From Acinetobacter piscicola (GTDB taxonomy: Bacteria > Pseudomonadota > Gammaproteobacteria > Pseudomonadales > Moraxellaceae), in assembly GCF_015218165.1 (NCBI RefSeq), contig NZ_CP048659.1:1178001-1242000 (forward strand): a stretch of 64,000 bases of DNA. The letters are read 5' to 3'. The translations under genes were made by a program, and so were the position numbers. Shown piece by piece: positions 45,462 through 54,182 of this stretch. A model generated the notes under the pieces. That model was not told the origin of the DNA, did no database searches, and saw only the letters and a list, made by a program, of their open reading frames with translations. The number at the start of each line of letters is the position of its first letter. Within the stretch, counting starts at the first letter, position 1.

Positions 45462-46385
45462 TTGTCACTTAAAGAAGATTATCCTGTACAGTCAGCAGAT
45501 TTAAACACAGGCTTAGCCCGTTTAAAACAGCGCCAAGGTAAATTGACTGCATTGACTGTGTTGAGCTGTGTAGTGTTTATCGCAACGGGTTTAAGCTTGT
45601 TTATTCAGCAGGATGTGGTTTTTCATTTTTTAGGTTTGACACAAAATATTGCTCAACTGCATATTCCGTTGAGTGTAGACCAAAATTTACAGGCCTATGT
45701 TGAACATCCAAATTATTTGATGAATTTATTTTCATGGTTTGGTTGGTTGTTACTTAAAGTTGTTGTGTCATTTATTGGCGCATTTTTCATTGTCGGTTTT
45801 TTAAAGAAATTTCGTTTTTTCTTGGTGCGTTTTCAGTCTTTTGTACTTAAATTTGTGGCTTGGATCATTGCTTTTGTGGTGTTGTGGTCAGGGCTAACAT
45901 ATTTACAATATGATTGGCAAGACAATGAACAGTCCGCTTATGAAGAACTTGTGCATTATGATCGTAATATTCAACAAAGTCATATTTTTCAGTATTTGCA
46001 ACACTCTGAAACTGCAAAACCTGTACAAGCCTATCTATTAGGACAGGCTGCGTTATTGCATAATCCACAGGATCGAGATACAGCTACGGCATATGTTACA
46101 CAATTGGTTCAGGCTGAACGCACCGATCCACATTTTCTTGAATATGGCTTTAAACCTGAGCAGCTGTGGGCGATGCAACATGCTGTTTATGCAAAAGCAG
46201 TGACAGCCAGTACTGAAAAATTACAGCCTCGTATTGAAAATGCACAGTCATGGTCAGCACTGATTCAAAAGGTTTTAATGGGAATTTCCACCTTATTTCT
46301 TGTGCTGAGTATTATTTTATATGCTTTGACACAACGATTTAAGCAACGTGTTATCCGGATTCAACGACAAATTCATTTGGACTAG
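45462..46385 (+). CDS. Membrane protein of the TelA operon
   Basis: 307-residue protein of unknown function. TM segments are at about residues 28-50, 87-113, 124-145 and 272-293. A soluble stretch of some 120 residues lies between the third and the last (rich in Gln, Ala and Tyr; includes YLLGQAALLHNPQDRDTATAYVTQL, helical and TPR-like). The start is TTG 45462, supported by AGGAGA 5 nt upstream. It follows telA after 17 nt, and its position suggests it is the membrane anchor or partner of the two cytoplasmic TelA-like proteins. Confidence 0.7.
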   Translation: MSLKEDYPVQSADLNTGLARLKQRQGKLTALTVLSCVVFIATGLSLFIQQDVVFHFLGLTQNIAQLHIPLSVDQNLQAYVEHPNYLMNLFSWFGWLLLKVVVSFIGAFFIVGFLKKFRFFLVRFQSFVLKFVAWIIAFVVLWSGLTYLQYDWQDNEQSAYEELVHYDRNIQQSHIFQYLQHSETAKPVQAYLLGQAALLHNPQDRDTATAYVTQLVQAERTDPHFLEYGFKPEQLWAMQHAVYAKAVTASTEKLQPRIENAQSWSALIQKVLMGISTLFLVLSIILYALTQRFKQRVIRIQRQIHLD

Positions 46386-46388
46386 TGT

Positions 46389-46480
46389 TTTGATAATAGA
46401 AGATCTCAGCTTATACAGAACATAGATTTTTAATAAATCGCATTGTGCGATATAGATGCAAAATAATATTTATTATCAAA
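46389..46480. repeat. 92-bp element with terminal inverted repeats and internal hairpin
   Basis: TTTGATAATA (46389-46398) is repeated in inverted form as TATTATCAAA (46471-46480). An internal hairpin ATCGCA-TTG-TGCGAT lies at 46437-46451. It sits directly after the last TelA-operon gene. It could be a decayed miniature transposable element or a structured 3' UTR. Confidence 0.45.
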
Positions 46481-46492
46481 TACTGAGCGTCA

Positions 46493-46693
46493 TTGTTTTT
46501 CTTTGTATTTTATAAAATTTGGGATTGTGCAATTTATCATTATTTTGGATTAAAAAACAGTCATGTTGTTGAGGTAGGGTCAATAGCATATATTTTTACG
46601 ATAAGTATCATGACGTTATTGATCATTTTTGCTTTGATCTATCTGATTATATTATTGTTTAAAGTATTAAAAAAGTTATCGAATGGCATTTAG
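46493..46693 (+). CDS. Possible small membrane protein
   Basis: Open frame of 66 codons beginning with TTG, rich in Ile, Leu and Phe. One long hydrophobic segment (SIAYIFTISIMTLLIIFALI and onward) is followed by a basic end (LLFKVLKKLSNGI). There is no good ribosome site and no close homologue recognised. It fills the gap between the TelA operon and purD and ends just before a terminator. It may be a real small protein, a remnant, or chance. Confidence 0.25.
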   Translation: MFFFVFYKIWDCAIYHYFGLKNSHVVEVGSIAYIFTISIMTLLIIFALIYLIILLFKVLKKLSNGI

Positions 46694-46700
46694 ATCAATT

Positions 46701-46724
46701 AAAAACCCGCCTAAGCGGGTTTTT
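46701..46724. terminator. Bidirectional terminator before purD
   Basis: AAAAACCCGC (46701-46710) pairs with GCGGGTTTTT (46715-46724), loop CTAA. It ends the TelA-side transcript and the minus-strand purHD transcript, 19 nt past the purD stop. Confidence 0.88.
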
Positions 46725-46743
46725 AATTTACATTGAAAATGAC

Positions 46744-48027
46744 TTATGCATTTTCACGTGCAATGGCACGGTAACCAATATCTTTACGATATTGAACACC
46801 ATCAAACGTCACTTTTTCACAAAGTTCTAAAGCTTTTGCTTGTGCTTCACCAATGGTATGACCTAAAGCAGTCACGCAAAGTACACGACCACCCGCAGTT
46901 ACGATGTCACCATTCTCAAGTGCTTTCGTACCTGCGTGAAATACTTTGGCATCAGTCATTTTGGTGTCTAAACCAGAAATCACATCGCCATTGCTCGAAG
47001 TTTCAGGATAGCCTTTAGATGCTAAAACGATACCAACGGTTTTACGTTCGTCCCATTCAGCTTCCGCAGGTAAATTACCCGCAATGCCTGCTTCCACTAA
47101 ATCAACTAAAGACGATTTTAAACGCATCATAATGGGTTGAGTCTCAGGGTCACCAAAACGACAGTTAAACTCGATCACTTTAGGTTGACCTTGTTCATCA
47201 ATCATCAAGCCTGCATATAAGAAACCTGTATACACGTGACCGTCTTTTTTCATACCTTCAACGGTAGGACGCATCACTTCATTCATGGTTTTTTCAAACA
47301 CATCAGCCGTTACAACAGGCGCAGGTGAGTAAGCACCCATACCACCCGTGTTTGGACCTTGGTCGCCTTCAAAAATACGCTTATGGTCTTGTGAAGTTGC
47401 CATTGGTAAAATGTTGTCGCCATCAATCATACAAATGAAAGAGGCTTCTTCACCTGCAAGGAATTCTTCGATGACTACACGTGAGCCTGCATCACCAAAT
47501 TTGTTGCCTGCAAGCATGTCATCAATCGCATCAAATGCTTCCTTGTTGGTCATGGCAACGATCACGCCTTTACCCGCAGCAAGACCATCCGCCTTAATTA
47601 CAATTGGCGCACCATTTTTTTCAACAAATGCTTTAGCTGCATCTACTTCTGTGAACACGTCATAGAATGCTGTTGGAATGTTGTGGCGTTTAAGGAAATG
47701 TTTGGCAAATGCTTTAGAACCTTCAAGCTGTGCAGCAAATTGAGTTGGACCCCAAATTTTCACACCCGCTTCACGGCAAGCATCGACCACACCATTGACA
47801 AGCGGTGCTTCAGGACCCACTACAATTAAATCAACTGCATTGTTTTTTGCAAAGTCGATAATTGCAGCATTATCTAAAATATTTAAGGCAACATTTTCGC
47901 ATTTATTTTCAGTTGCAGAACCTGCATTGCCCGGTGCAACAAAAACTTTTGCAACTTTTTCATCTTGTGCGATTTTCCATGCAAGCGCATGTTCACGACC
48001 GCCATTACCCAAAACTAAAATATTCAT
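46744..48027 (-). CDS. purD: Phosphoribosylamine-glycine ligase
   Basis: Second step of purine synthesis: phosphoribosylamine plus glycine plus ATP gives GAR. An ATP-grasp protein of 427 residues starting MNILVLGNGGREHALAWKI. VIKADGLAAGKGVIVA is the ATP-grasp loop, QDHKRIFEGDQGPNTGGMGAYSP the signature, and IEFNCRFGDPETQ the metal site. ATG 48027 has GGAGTG upstream. It lies downstream of purH in the order fis-purH-purD. Confidence 0.97.
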   Translation of the reverse strand: MNILVLGNGGREHALAWKIAQDEKVAKVFVAPGNAGSATENKCENVALNILDNAAIIDFAKNNAVDLIVVGPEAPLVNGVVDACREAGVKIWGPTQFAAQLEGSKAFAKHFLKRHNIPTAFYDVFTEVDAAKAFVEKNGAPIVIKADGLAAGKGVIVAMTNKEAFDAIDDMLAGNKFGDAGSRVVIEEFLAGEEASFICMIDGDNILPMATSQDHKRIFEGDQGPNTGGMGAYSPAPVVTADVFEKTMNEVMRPTVEGMKKDGHVYTGFLYAGLMIDEQGQPKVIEFNCRFGDPETQPIMMRLKSSLVDLVEAGIAGNLPAEAEWDERKTVGIVLASKGYPETSSNGDVISGLDTKMTDAKVFHAGTKALENGDIVTAGGRVLCVTALGHTIGEAQAKALELCEKVTFDGVQYRKDIGYRAIARENA

Positions 48028-48156
48028 CGGTTCACACTCCATGAATCGAAAATGACATAAAGTCCTCAGCCTTAAAAGGAGAGGACTTTATGCAAGATTA
48101 TTAATCTGTATTTACAACAATGAATGACGTTGTCATTACAATGTAATGTCTAGCAA

Positions 48157-49731
48157 TTAGTGGCGGAAATGACGCATGCCAGTGAAGACCATTGCAATAC
48201 CTGCTTCATCAGCAGCAGCAATCGTTTCTTCATCACGCATAGAACCACCCGGTTGGATAATGCATTTGATCCCTGCTTTCGCAGCGTTATCAATACCATC
48301 ACGGAATGGGAAGAATGCATCAGATGCCATGACTGCACCTTCAACCACTAAGCCAGCATGTTCAGCTTTGATCGCAGCAATACGCGCAGAGTTAACGCGG
48401 CTCATTTGACCTGCGCCCACACCAATGGTTTGACGGTTCTTCGCATAAACAATTGCGTTCGATTTCACATATTTCGCAACTTTCCAAGCGAAGATCATGT
48501 CATCAATTTCTTGTTCAGTTGGTGCACGTTTCGTCACAACTTTTAAGTCATCTTTAGTGATCATGCCTAAGTCTTGGTCTTGAACCAATAAACCACCATT
48601 TACACGTTTGTAGTCAAGTTGAGCTTGACGCGCATCAATTGCAGGAAGTTCGCCACATACAAGTACACGTACATTTTTCTTCGCGCCAGTCACTTCAAGT
48701 ACGCCATCAGCAATACTTGGTGCAATGATCACTTCGACGAATTGACGGTCAACAATAGCTTGAGCAGTTGCAACGTCTAATTCACGGTTGAATGCAATGA
48801 TGCCACCGAAAGCAGACTCAGGGTCAGTTGCATAAGCAAGATCATAAGCTGCTTGGATGCCGTCAAGAGAAACAGCAACACCACAAGGGTTTGCATGTTT
48901 TACAATGACACAAGCAGGTTTCGCAAATGATTTCACACATTCAAGTGCTGCGTCAGTGTCTGCAATGTTGTTATAAGACAGTTCTTTACCTTGTAACTGT
49001 TTAGCTGTAGAAACAGATGCTTCAGTCGCAGTTGCTTCTACATAAAAAGCAGCAGATTGATGCGGGTTTTCACCGTAACGTAAATCTTGAACTTTGTTCA
49101 ATTGCGTATTGAAAGTACGGGCAAATTTATCTGCTTGACCTGCCTCGACACCTACGCGAGCACCTAAGTAAGATGCAATCATACCGTCGTATTGTGCAGT
49201 ATGTTCAAATGCTTTAACAGCAAGGTCAAAACGTGTTGCATGAGACAATGCACCATCCGCTTTAAGCTCTGCAATTACAGTTGCATAGTCAGCAGCATTC
49301 ACCACAATACCTACAGAAGCATGGTTTTTCGCAGCAGCACGAACCATGGTTGGACCACCAATGTCGATATTTTCAATTGCATCTGCAAGTGAACAGTTTG
49401 GTTTTGCAACAGTTGCCGCAAATGGGTAAAGGTTAACCACAACTAAATCGATCGCGTCGATATTGTGTTCAGCCATGACAGCTTCGTCTAGACCACGGCG
49501 AGCCAAAATACCGCCATGAATTTTCGGATGTAGCGTTTTAACACGACCGTCCATCATTTCTGGAAAACCAGTGTGCTCTGAAACTTCAACTACGGCAACA
49601 TTGTTGTCTTTAAGCAACTTATATGTACCACCAGTAGATAAAATTTCTACCCCAAGAGCAGCAAGGTTTTGGGCAAATTCAACGATTCCAGTTTTATCTG
49701 AAACAGAGATTAAAGCGCGTTTAATAGTCAT
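48157..49731 (-). CDS. purH: Bifunctional AICAR formyltransferase / IMP cyclohydrolase
   Basis: Last two steps of IMP synthesis. 524 residues. The N-terminal MGS-fold cyclohydrolase part starts [20 protein letters not shown] with [10 protein letters not shown] and [19 protein letters not shown]. The C-terminal transformylase has the Lys-His pair in [13 protein letters not shown], and [15 protein letters not shown] 49731 is chosen by homology; a TTG 12 nt upstream is in frame. It lies 95 nt downstream of fis, past a terminator-like hairpin, so purH may be partly cotranscribed with fis. Confidence 0.97.
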   Translation of the reverse strand: MTIKRALISVSDKTGIVEFAQNLAALGVEILSTGGTYKLLKDNNVAVVEVSEHTGFPEMMDGRVKTLHPKIHGGILARRGLDEAVMAEHNIDAIDLVVVNLYPFAATVAKPNCSLADAIENIDIGGPTMVRAAAKNHASVGIVVNAADYATVIAELKADGALSHATRFDLAVKAFEHTAQYDGMIASYLGARVGVEAGQADKFARTFNTQLNKVQDLRYGENPHQSAAFYVEATATEASVSTAKQLQGKELSYNNIADTDAALECVKSFAKPACVIVKHANPCGVAVSLDGIQAAYDLAYATDPESAFGGIIAFNRELDVATAQAIVDRQFVEVIIAPSIADGVLEVTGAKKNVRVLVCGELPAIDARQAQLDYKRVNGGLLVQDQDLGMITKDDLKVVTKRAPTEQEIDDMIFAWKVAKYVKSNAIVYAKNRQTIGVGAGQMSRVNSARIAAIKAEHAGLVVEGAVMASDAFFPFRDGIDNAAKAGIKCIIQPGGSMRDEETIAAADEAGIAMVFTGMRHFRH

Positions 49732-49788
49732 GATCTTCGTCAACAGTTCTTAAGTCTAGAGATTTAAACAAATAGGCAAAACGTAGGT

Positions 49789-49820
49789 AAAAAAAATGCC
49801 CACGCAAGCCGTGAGCATTT
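49789..49820 (-). terminator. Terminator or attenuator between fis and purH
   Basis: On the minus strand an 11-bp stem (49820-49810/49804-49794, one G-U pair) with a 5-nt loop precedes a run of eight T (A at 49789-49796 on plus). It lies 6 nt past the fis stop codon and 58 nt before purH, where partial read-through would tie purHD to fis. Confidence 0.8.
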
Positions 49821-49826
49821 TATCAT

Positions 49827-50096
49827 TTATTCACTCATTAAACCGTGAGCTTTTAACTTTTTACGTAAAGTACCACGGTTCAGTCCGAGAATTTCAGCAG
49901 CGCGAGTCTGATTCCCACGCGTATATTCTAAAACAACAGATAAAAGAGGTTTCTCCATTTCTGCTAGCACCATGTCATACACTTGAGATGGTTGCTCACC
50001 TTGCAATTGTGCAAAATAGTGGCGAACTGCGCGATCTACGTGAATACGTAAAGCGACATCAGATTGTGCAGTAAAAATAGGAGATTTGCTATTCAT
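49827..50096 (-). CDS. fis: DNA-binding protein Fis
   Basis: Small nucleoid-associated factor that bends DNA and activates stable-RNA promoters. 89 residues, slightly shorter than the 98 of E. coli. The C-terminal helix-turn-helix [22 protein letters not shown] is intact, preceded by the dimer helices ([20 protein letters not shown]). In Pseudomonas and enterics dusB lies directly upstream of fis; here it does not, and fis has its own 374-bp upstream region. Confidence 0.95.
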   Translation of the reverse strand: MNSKSPIFTAQSDVALRIHVDRAVRHYFAQLQGEQPSQVYDMVLAEMEKPLLSVVLEYTRGNQTRAAEILGLNRGTLRKKLKAHGLMSE

Positions 50097-50470
50097 GCGA
50101 GTTAATCCGAAAATTCAGATACTACTTGGGTAAAGTAATATAAATGTGGTCTAAAAAATATCGAGCTCCGTTTTAGATCCTAAAACGGTGGGCTCTAAAA
50201 CAAGAACAATTAGCTTGCCACAACCTAATGCAATTGAGTGAAAAATAAGCGTAACAATAAATTAATATTTGTTACTGATCACTTTAAAACAAAAACAATC
50301 CCTGATGCGCAAAATGAGAGATTAAGCACATGGTCAAGACTATATTTATTGTGAAAAATTGCGAGGAGTTTGCGGTACAAAGCTTTCGTGGCGCGTATGA
50401 TACCATTGTCTAAGAAAAAGTGAGCAAGAAAACTACATTTTTTTTAATTTTTTTATAGTTTTTTTCAATA
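50097..50470. other. Intergenic region between the DUF3426 gene and fis
   Basis: 374 bp without a credible ORF, in the place where related genomes have dusB. It holds two inverted repeats. CCGTTTTAG (50168-50176) / CTAAAACGG (50180-50188) is a 9-bp perfect hairpin with a 3-nt loop. GTAACAA (50251-50257) / TTGTTAC (50269-50275) has an 11-nt spacer. Both are operator-like and probably belong to the fis promoter region. No trace of dusB coding sequence was recognised. Confidence 0.5.
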
Positions 50471-51346
50471 TTAAGGGTGAATTATTTCTAATTTCCAACT
50501 GTCAATCTTTTTTTTCTGAATTGGTAACTTAAAATTAAAGCTATAAGGGCTATTTTGTGGAATGCGTCGAATCCGAGATAAACTTTCTACAAGATATTCA
50601 TCAGAAGATATAATAAATGTTTTAAAGAGTTTGCCTTCCTTATTATATAGAGACACTTTAATTAAGGGTAATTCTAAGCTTTTGGAAAATTGATTGATCA
50701 ACTGACCTGAAAACTCGGTTTCATTATTTAGCGTAGCTTTAACTTGTAGGTTGTTGACTAAAATTTTTTTATAACGTTGATCAATGGTTTCACAGCGTAA
50801 TACTGAGCAGGTCTGAGTAAAAATTGTATTTAAAATAGGATAGCGGTCTAGTAGATTGGGGTTAAACCATAAAATTTGAAAACTTAAAATAGAAACCAAA
50901 GCAATATTGATCAATGTCCATATGATGTAATAAAAGCGAGTTTTTTGAATTTGTGCATGTGCTTTATGATTATGATGAGTCGCCAAATGTAAGGATGGAA
51001 AGGCATTAAAACCATCATCTTGTACAACTTTGAGGCTATTGAGATAAGTTCTTAAATCAATATTTGAGTTTTGAATTTTACGATTAAAAAAATCAGTAAT
51101 ATTGTTTTTCTCAAGTTCGAACGTTGCAGCATCGCCTGTTGGAAATTGGCTAAAAATAGGTTGGGTGACAGAATTAAGTGCAGTGATGTCATTTTCAGTA
51201 GAGCTGATCTCATTTAAATGAAGTAGTGCATTAAATTGAGTTGAGCATTTCGCACAACAAACCTCACCGCCTGCAACAGTCAGTTGCATCACAGAGACTC
51301 GATATAAAGTTAAGCACTGGGGGCAGCGGGTTTGTTTGTCACTCAT
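50471..51346 (-). CDS. Zinc-ribbon and DUF3426 domain protein
   Basis: 291-residue protein. The N-terminal MJ0042-type zinc ribbon is TRCPQCLTLYRVSVMQL...CCAKCSTQFNA (four Cys). An acidic linker follows, then one TM segment near residues 155-175 (FYYIIWTLINIALVSILSFQ) and a C-terminal beta-rich DUF3426 domain (VNNLQVKATLNNETEFSGQL). Probably inner membrane with the zinc ribbon in the cytoplasm. Function unknown. It follows prmA after 20 nt, a conserved pairing. ATG 51346 is chosen over an upstream frame extension that would overlap prmA. Confidence 0.85.
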   Translation of the reverse strand: MSDKQTRCPQCLTLYRVSVMQLTVAGGEVCCAKCSTQFNALLHLNEISSTENDITALNSVTQPIFSQFPTGDAATFELEKNNITDFFNRKIQNSNIDLRTYLNSLKVVQDDGFNAFPSLHLATHHNHKAHAQIQKTRFYYIIWTLINIALVSILSFQILWFNPNLLDRYPILNTIFTQTCSVLRCETIDQRYKKILVNNLQVKATLNNETEFSGQLINQFSKSLELPLIKVSLYNKEGKLFKTFIISSDEYLVESLSRIRRIPQNSPYSFNFKLPIQKKKIDSWKLEIIHP

Positions 51347-51366
51347 AAGTTTATCAATGTATGGAT

Positions 51367-52269
51367 TTATGCTTGATGGCGTTTTCCTGAAATACGGCAC
51401 CAATTTTCATCACGTTTTTCAACGTTTAATATATCAAAAAACTCAGCATATACTTGAGAAACATCCTCTACTTGTTCTTCAATGACACCTGCAAGTGCAA
51501 ATTCACCCTCAGGTTTAATTAAAGTTGAAAATTCTTTCGCAAGCATCATGAGTGGACCTGCTAAAATGTTAGCAACAAAAACATCTGCTTGTTGTCCCGC
51601 CAATACTTGATTGAATTCTTCAGGCAAACCGACATACAGATTTTCCAATACACCATTTAACTCAGCATTTTGTTGTGTGGCTAAAACAGCTTGTGGGTCA
51701 ATATCGGTTGCATACACTTTTTTTGCGCCAAGCAAAAGTGCCGCAACACCTAAAATGCCTGAACCACAACCATAGTCAATGACGATCTTATCTTTCACAT
51801 CAGTTTTGCCTAACCATTGTAAGCATAAGAACGTAGAAGCATGGTTACCTGTACCAAAAGCCAAACCTGGATCAAGTTTAATATTAACTGCATCAGCCTC
51901 AGGCGCTTCCATCCATTCGGGTACGATCCAGTATTTTTCAGCAATTTGAATGGGTTCGTAGGCATCCATCCATGTGCGTTCCCATTCTTGATCTTCTAAG
52001 AATTCACTACGCATCGGTTCTGTTGGTAGTTGTGTACGAATAAAGGTTTCTAAAGCGGCGACATCAATTTCTTCATTATCTTCTTGCGCATAAATGCCAG
52101 TGACAATCACTTTATTCCAAAGTGGTGTTTCACCTGGTAGTGGTTCAAGTAAGTCTTGGTTTTCAGCATCGTCAAGGGTAACGCTTACAGCGCCAAGTGA
52201 ACTTAATAATGTTTCTGTAAAATCAACTCGAGCTTGCTCAACTGTAATATGAATTTGTAACCACTTCAC
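51367..52269 (-). CDS. prmA: Ribosomal protein L11 methyltransferase
   Basis: SAM-dependent enzyme that trimethylates several amino groups of L11. 300 residues. The N-terminal L11-binding domain starts [21 protein letters not shown]. The class-I methyltransferase domain has [39 protein letters not shown] and [13 protein letters not shown]. Start is GTG 52269. First gene of the prmA-DUF3426 pair. Confidence 0.96.
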   Translation of the reverse strand: MKWLQIHITVEQARVDFTETLLSSLGAVSVTLDDAENQDLLEPLPGETPLWNKVIVTGIYAQEDNEEIDVAALETFIRTQLPTEPMRSEFLEDQEWERTWMDAYEPIQIAEKYWIVPEWMEAPEADAVNIKLDPGLAFGTGNHASTFLCLQWLGKTDVKDKIVIDYGCGSGILGVAALLLGAKKVYATDIDPQAVLATQQNAELNGVLENLYVGLPEEFNQVLAGQQADVFVANILAGPLMMLAKEFSTLIKPEGEFALAGVIEEQVEDVSQVYAEFFDILNVEKRDENWCRISGKRHQA

Positions 52270-52341
52270 GGCAAAGACCTAATACTTTTCTTAAAAGCAG
52301 TATTGTAGCGGAAACCATGCACTTGTGCTGTATCAAATTAA

Positions 52342-52366
52342 AAAATGGACGTTGAACGTCCATTTT
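52342..52366 (-). terminator. Terminator of the BASS transporter gene
   Basis: 10-bp perfect stem AAAATGGACG (52342-52351) / CGTCCATTTT (52357-52366) with a 5-nt loop. A-rich sequence before it on plus gives the T-run on the minus strand, 18 nt past the stop. Confidence 0.82.
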
Positions 52367-52383
52367 AAACATAGGATCTGATA

Positions 52384-53277
52384 TTAAGTCTTTGATAGAG
52401 AAGCAGAGGTCGAAACAGATTGATGGTCTGCCAAACGTGAAATGAGCATGCCAAAAATAGCTGCGAAAAAATACATAAAAATAGAATAAACGGCTGCTGG
52501 TATCGCAACGGTCGTGTTATTTATAACAGTCAGTGCAATGGTCATGGCTAAAGTACTGTTATGAATGCCAATTTCAAAGGCGCAGGCACGTGCTTGAGCA
52601 CTACTAATTCCTAAAAAACGTGGGACAAAATAACCAATTAACAGGCTACAAATACAAAAAATAATCGTTGCAATTCCCACTTGAGCGATATATTCCACAA
52701 TGTGCGCACGCTCTTTGGTAATGGCGCCAATAATAATCAAAACTAAAAATACAACTGAAAAAATGCGTAAAGGCTTATTTAGTTTTTCACTAAAATGAGG
52801 TGCATAACGTCGAATGGTCATTCCTATAGCAACAGGAATGAGAATAATGGCAAAAACTTGCACTATTTTACTGAATTGCATGCTGATTTGCTGAGCATCG
52901 TTCATAAAATATTGAATCGAAAAATTAACAATGAAAGGTAGGGTTAGCGCTGCGATTATTGAGTTGATCGCGGTCAGCGTGATATTTAGCGCAATATCAC
53001 CTTTAAATAAATAGCTAAATAAGTTTGCTGTACTTCCACCAGGTGAAGCAGCAAGCAGCATTAAACCTACAGCAAGTAAGGGCTGTAAAGCGAGGATTTT
53101 ACATAGAATAAAAGCAATACCGACGAGGAGTACGAGTTGACAAAATAAAGCGATGACCACAGCTTTCGGATGTTGAGTGACTCGTGCAAAATCTTTTAGA
53201 GTAAGCTCAAGCCCTAAGCCAATCATAATAATGGCAAGAGCAAGAGGTAGCATCATGGTGATAATCCCTGAATCCAT
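52384..53277 (-). CDS. Bile acid:sodium symporter (BASS) family transporter
   Basis: 297-residue inner-membrane protein with nine to ten TM segments. The BASS core is clear: MIGLGLELTLKDFARV, LMLLAASPGGSTANLFSYLFKGD with LNITLTAINSIIA, and CAFEIGIHNSTLAMTIAL, which carry the two unwound crossover regions that bind sodium. Bacterial members transport pantoate, pyruvate-like or steroid acids; the substrate here is unknown. Monocistronic. Confidence 0.9.
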   Translation of the reverse strand: MDSGIITMMLPLALAIIMIGLGLELTLKDFARVTQHPKAVVIALFCQLVLLVGIAFILCKILALQPLLAVGLMLLAASPGGSTANLFSYLFKGDIALNITLTAINSIIAALTLPFIVNFSIQYFMNDAQQISMQFSKIVQVFAIILIPVAIGMTIRRYAPHFSEKLNKPLRIFSVVFLVLIIIGAITKERAHIVEYIAQVGIATIIFCICSLLIGYFVPRFLGISSAQARACAFEIGIHNSTLAMTIALTVINNTTVAIPAAVYSIFMYFFAAIFGMLISRLADHQSVSTSASLSKT

Positions 53278-53401
53278 ATACTTTTCCTTTTTGTTGTTTT
53301 AAATCGTGCTAAGTTTTAGCCTAAACGATTTATGGAAAAGTGGAATAGAAATTTAGAATAAATTAAGAATTATTTGATCGTATTGGACATTTTGATTAAA
53401 G

Positions 53402-53435
53402 CAAAAGGCGATCAATAAAAATTGATCGCCTTTTG
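53402..53435 (-). terminator. Terminator of the small periplasmic protein gene
   Basis: 15-bp perfect stem CAAAAGGCGATCAAT (53402-53416) / ATTGATCGCCTTTTG (53421-53435) with an AAAA loop, 49 nt past the stop on the minus strand. Confidence 0.8.
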
Positions 53436-53483
53436 AGTTATATTTTCAAGCTGAAAATAATAAAGCTTATTCATTTAAAGGCA

Positions 53484-53930
53484 TTATTGTGCTACATCAG
53501 GTGCATCTACAGCAGCTTCGGGATTGGCTTGTTGTGTTGCATCAGTAGCTGGTGTTACTGCTTCAGGACTTGCTTGTTGCGTTGCATCAGTAGCAGGAGC
53601 TTCTGATTGAACCGCAGATGTACTTTCTACAGCTACAGCTGGTGTATTTTCAATTGTTGTAGGTTGAGCTTGAACAGCTGCTGTTGCACCACCTGCTGGT
53701 GCAGGGAAAGTAAATTGCAATTTACCATTTTCATTGGGTTCACAACTACCGTTATAAGTTACACCTTTATTGGCATAAACAACCCAATCTCCTTGCTTTT
53801 TATTTTTACAAACTTGAATTTGCTTGTTAACTTCCGCTTTGCTTGAGTTTTCATCTGCTGCATGGGCAAAGCTTGTACCTACAAAACACATAAGTGAAAG
53901 AGAAAGTACCTTTGAGATTGTATTTTTCAT
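53484..53930 (-). CDS. Small periplasmic protein with Ala/Pro/Thr repeat tail
   Basis: 148-residue exported protein, family not recognised. The signal peptide ends at SFAHAADEN. A compact part with two Cys follows (IQVCKNKKQGDWVVYANKGVTYNGSCEPNENGKLQFTFP), then a disordered tail with the near-duplicate repeat ATDATQQASPEA / ATDATQQANPEA. ATG 53930 has AAGGA 8 nt upstream; ATG 53939 lies too close to it. Monocistronic. Confidence 0.75.
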   Translation of the reverse strand: MKNTISKVLSLSLMCFVGTSFAHAADENSSKAEVNKQIQVCKNKKQGDWVVYANKGVTYNGSCEPNENGKLQFTFPAPAGGATAAVQAQPTTIENTPAVAVESTSAVQSEAPATDATQQASPEAVTPATDATQQANPEAAVDAPDVAQ

Positions 53931-54140
53931 GACATGCATCCTTTATTTATTCAATCAAATAATAATGAGGGAAAAATAACCCTGATCTCTACGTTCGTTA
54001 TTCATACTAGGAAATTTTTTAAGCAAGTTATATTTGATTTATGAGAGTGAACTGCTACAGAATGTGACGGTGTGTTAATAGTATGAAACCACGAAGGAAA
54101 ATAAAAATTGTAAATCATCCTCATACTAAAGTTAAAAATT

Positions 54141-54149
54141 TGCTATAAT
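54141..54149 (+). promoter_or_regulatory. Extended -10 promoter of mnmG
   Basis: TGCTATAAT (54141-54149) is a perfect extended -10 element (TGnTATAAT), 34 nt before the mnmG ATG. A -35 box is not clear, which extended -10 promoters can do without. Confidence 0.65.
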
Positions 54150-54182
54150 TTTACGTCATTTTATTTTCTCTCAATTATCACT

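Noticed and set aside
47348..48055. Plus-strand frames of 60-105 codons over purD
   Set aside because: Antisense shadows of a conserved enzyme gene.
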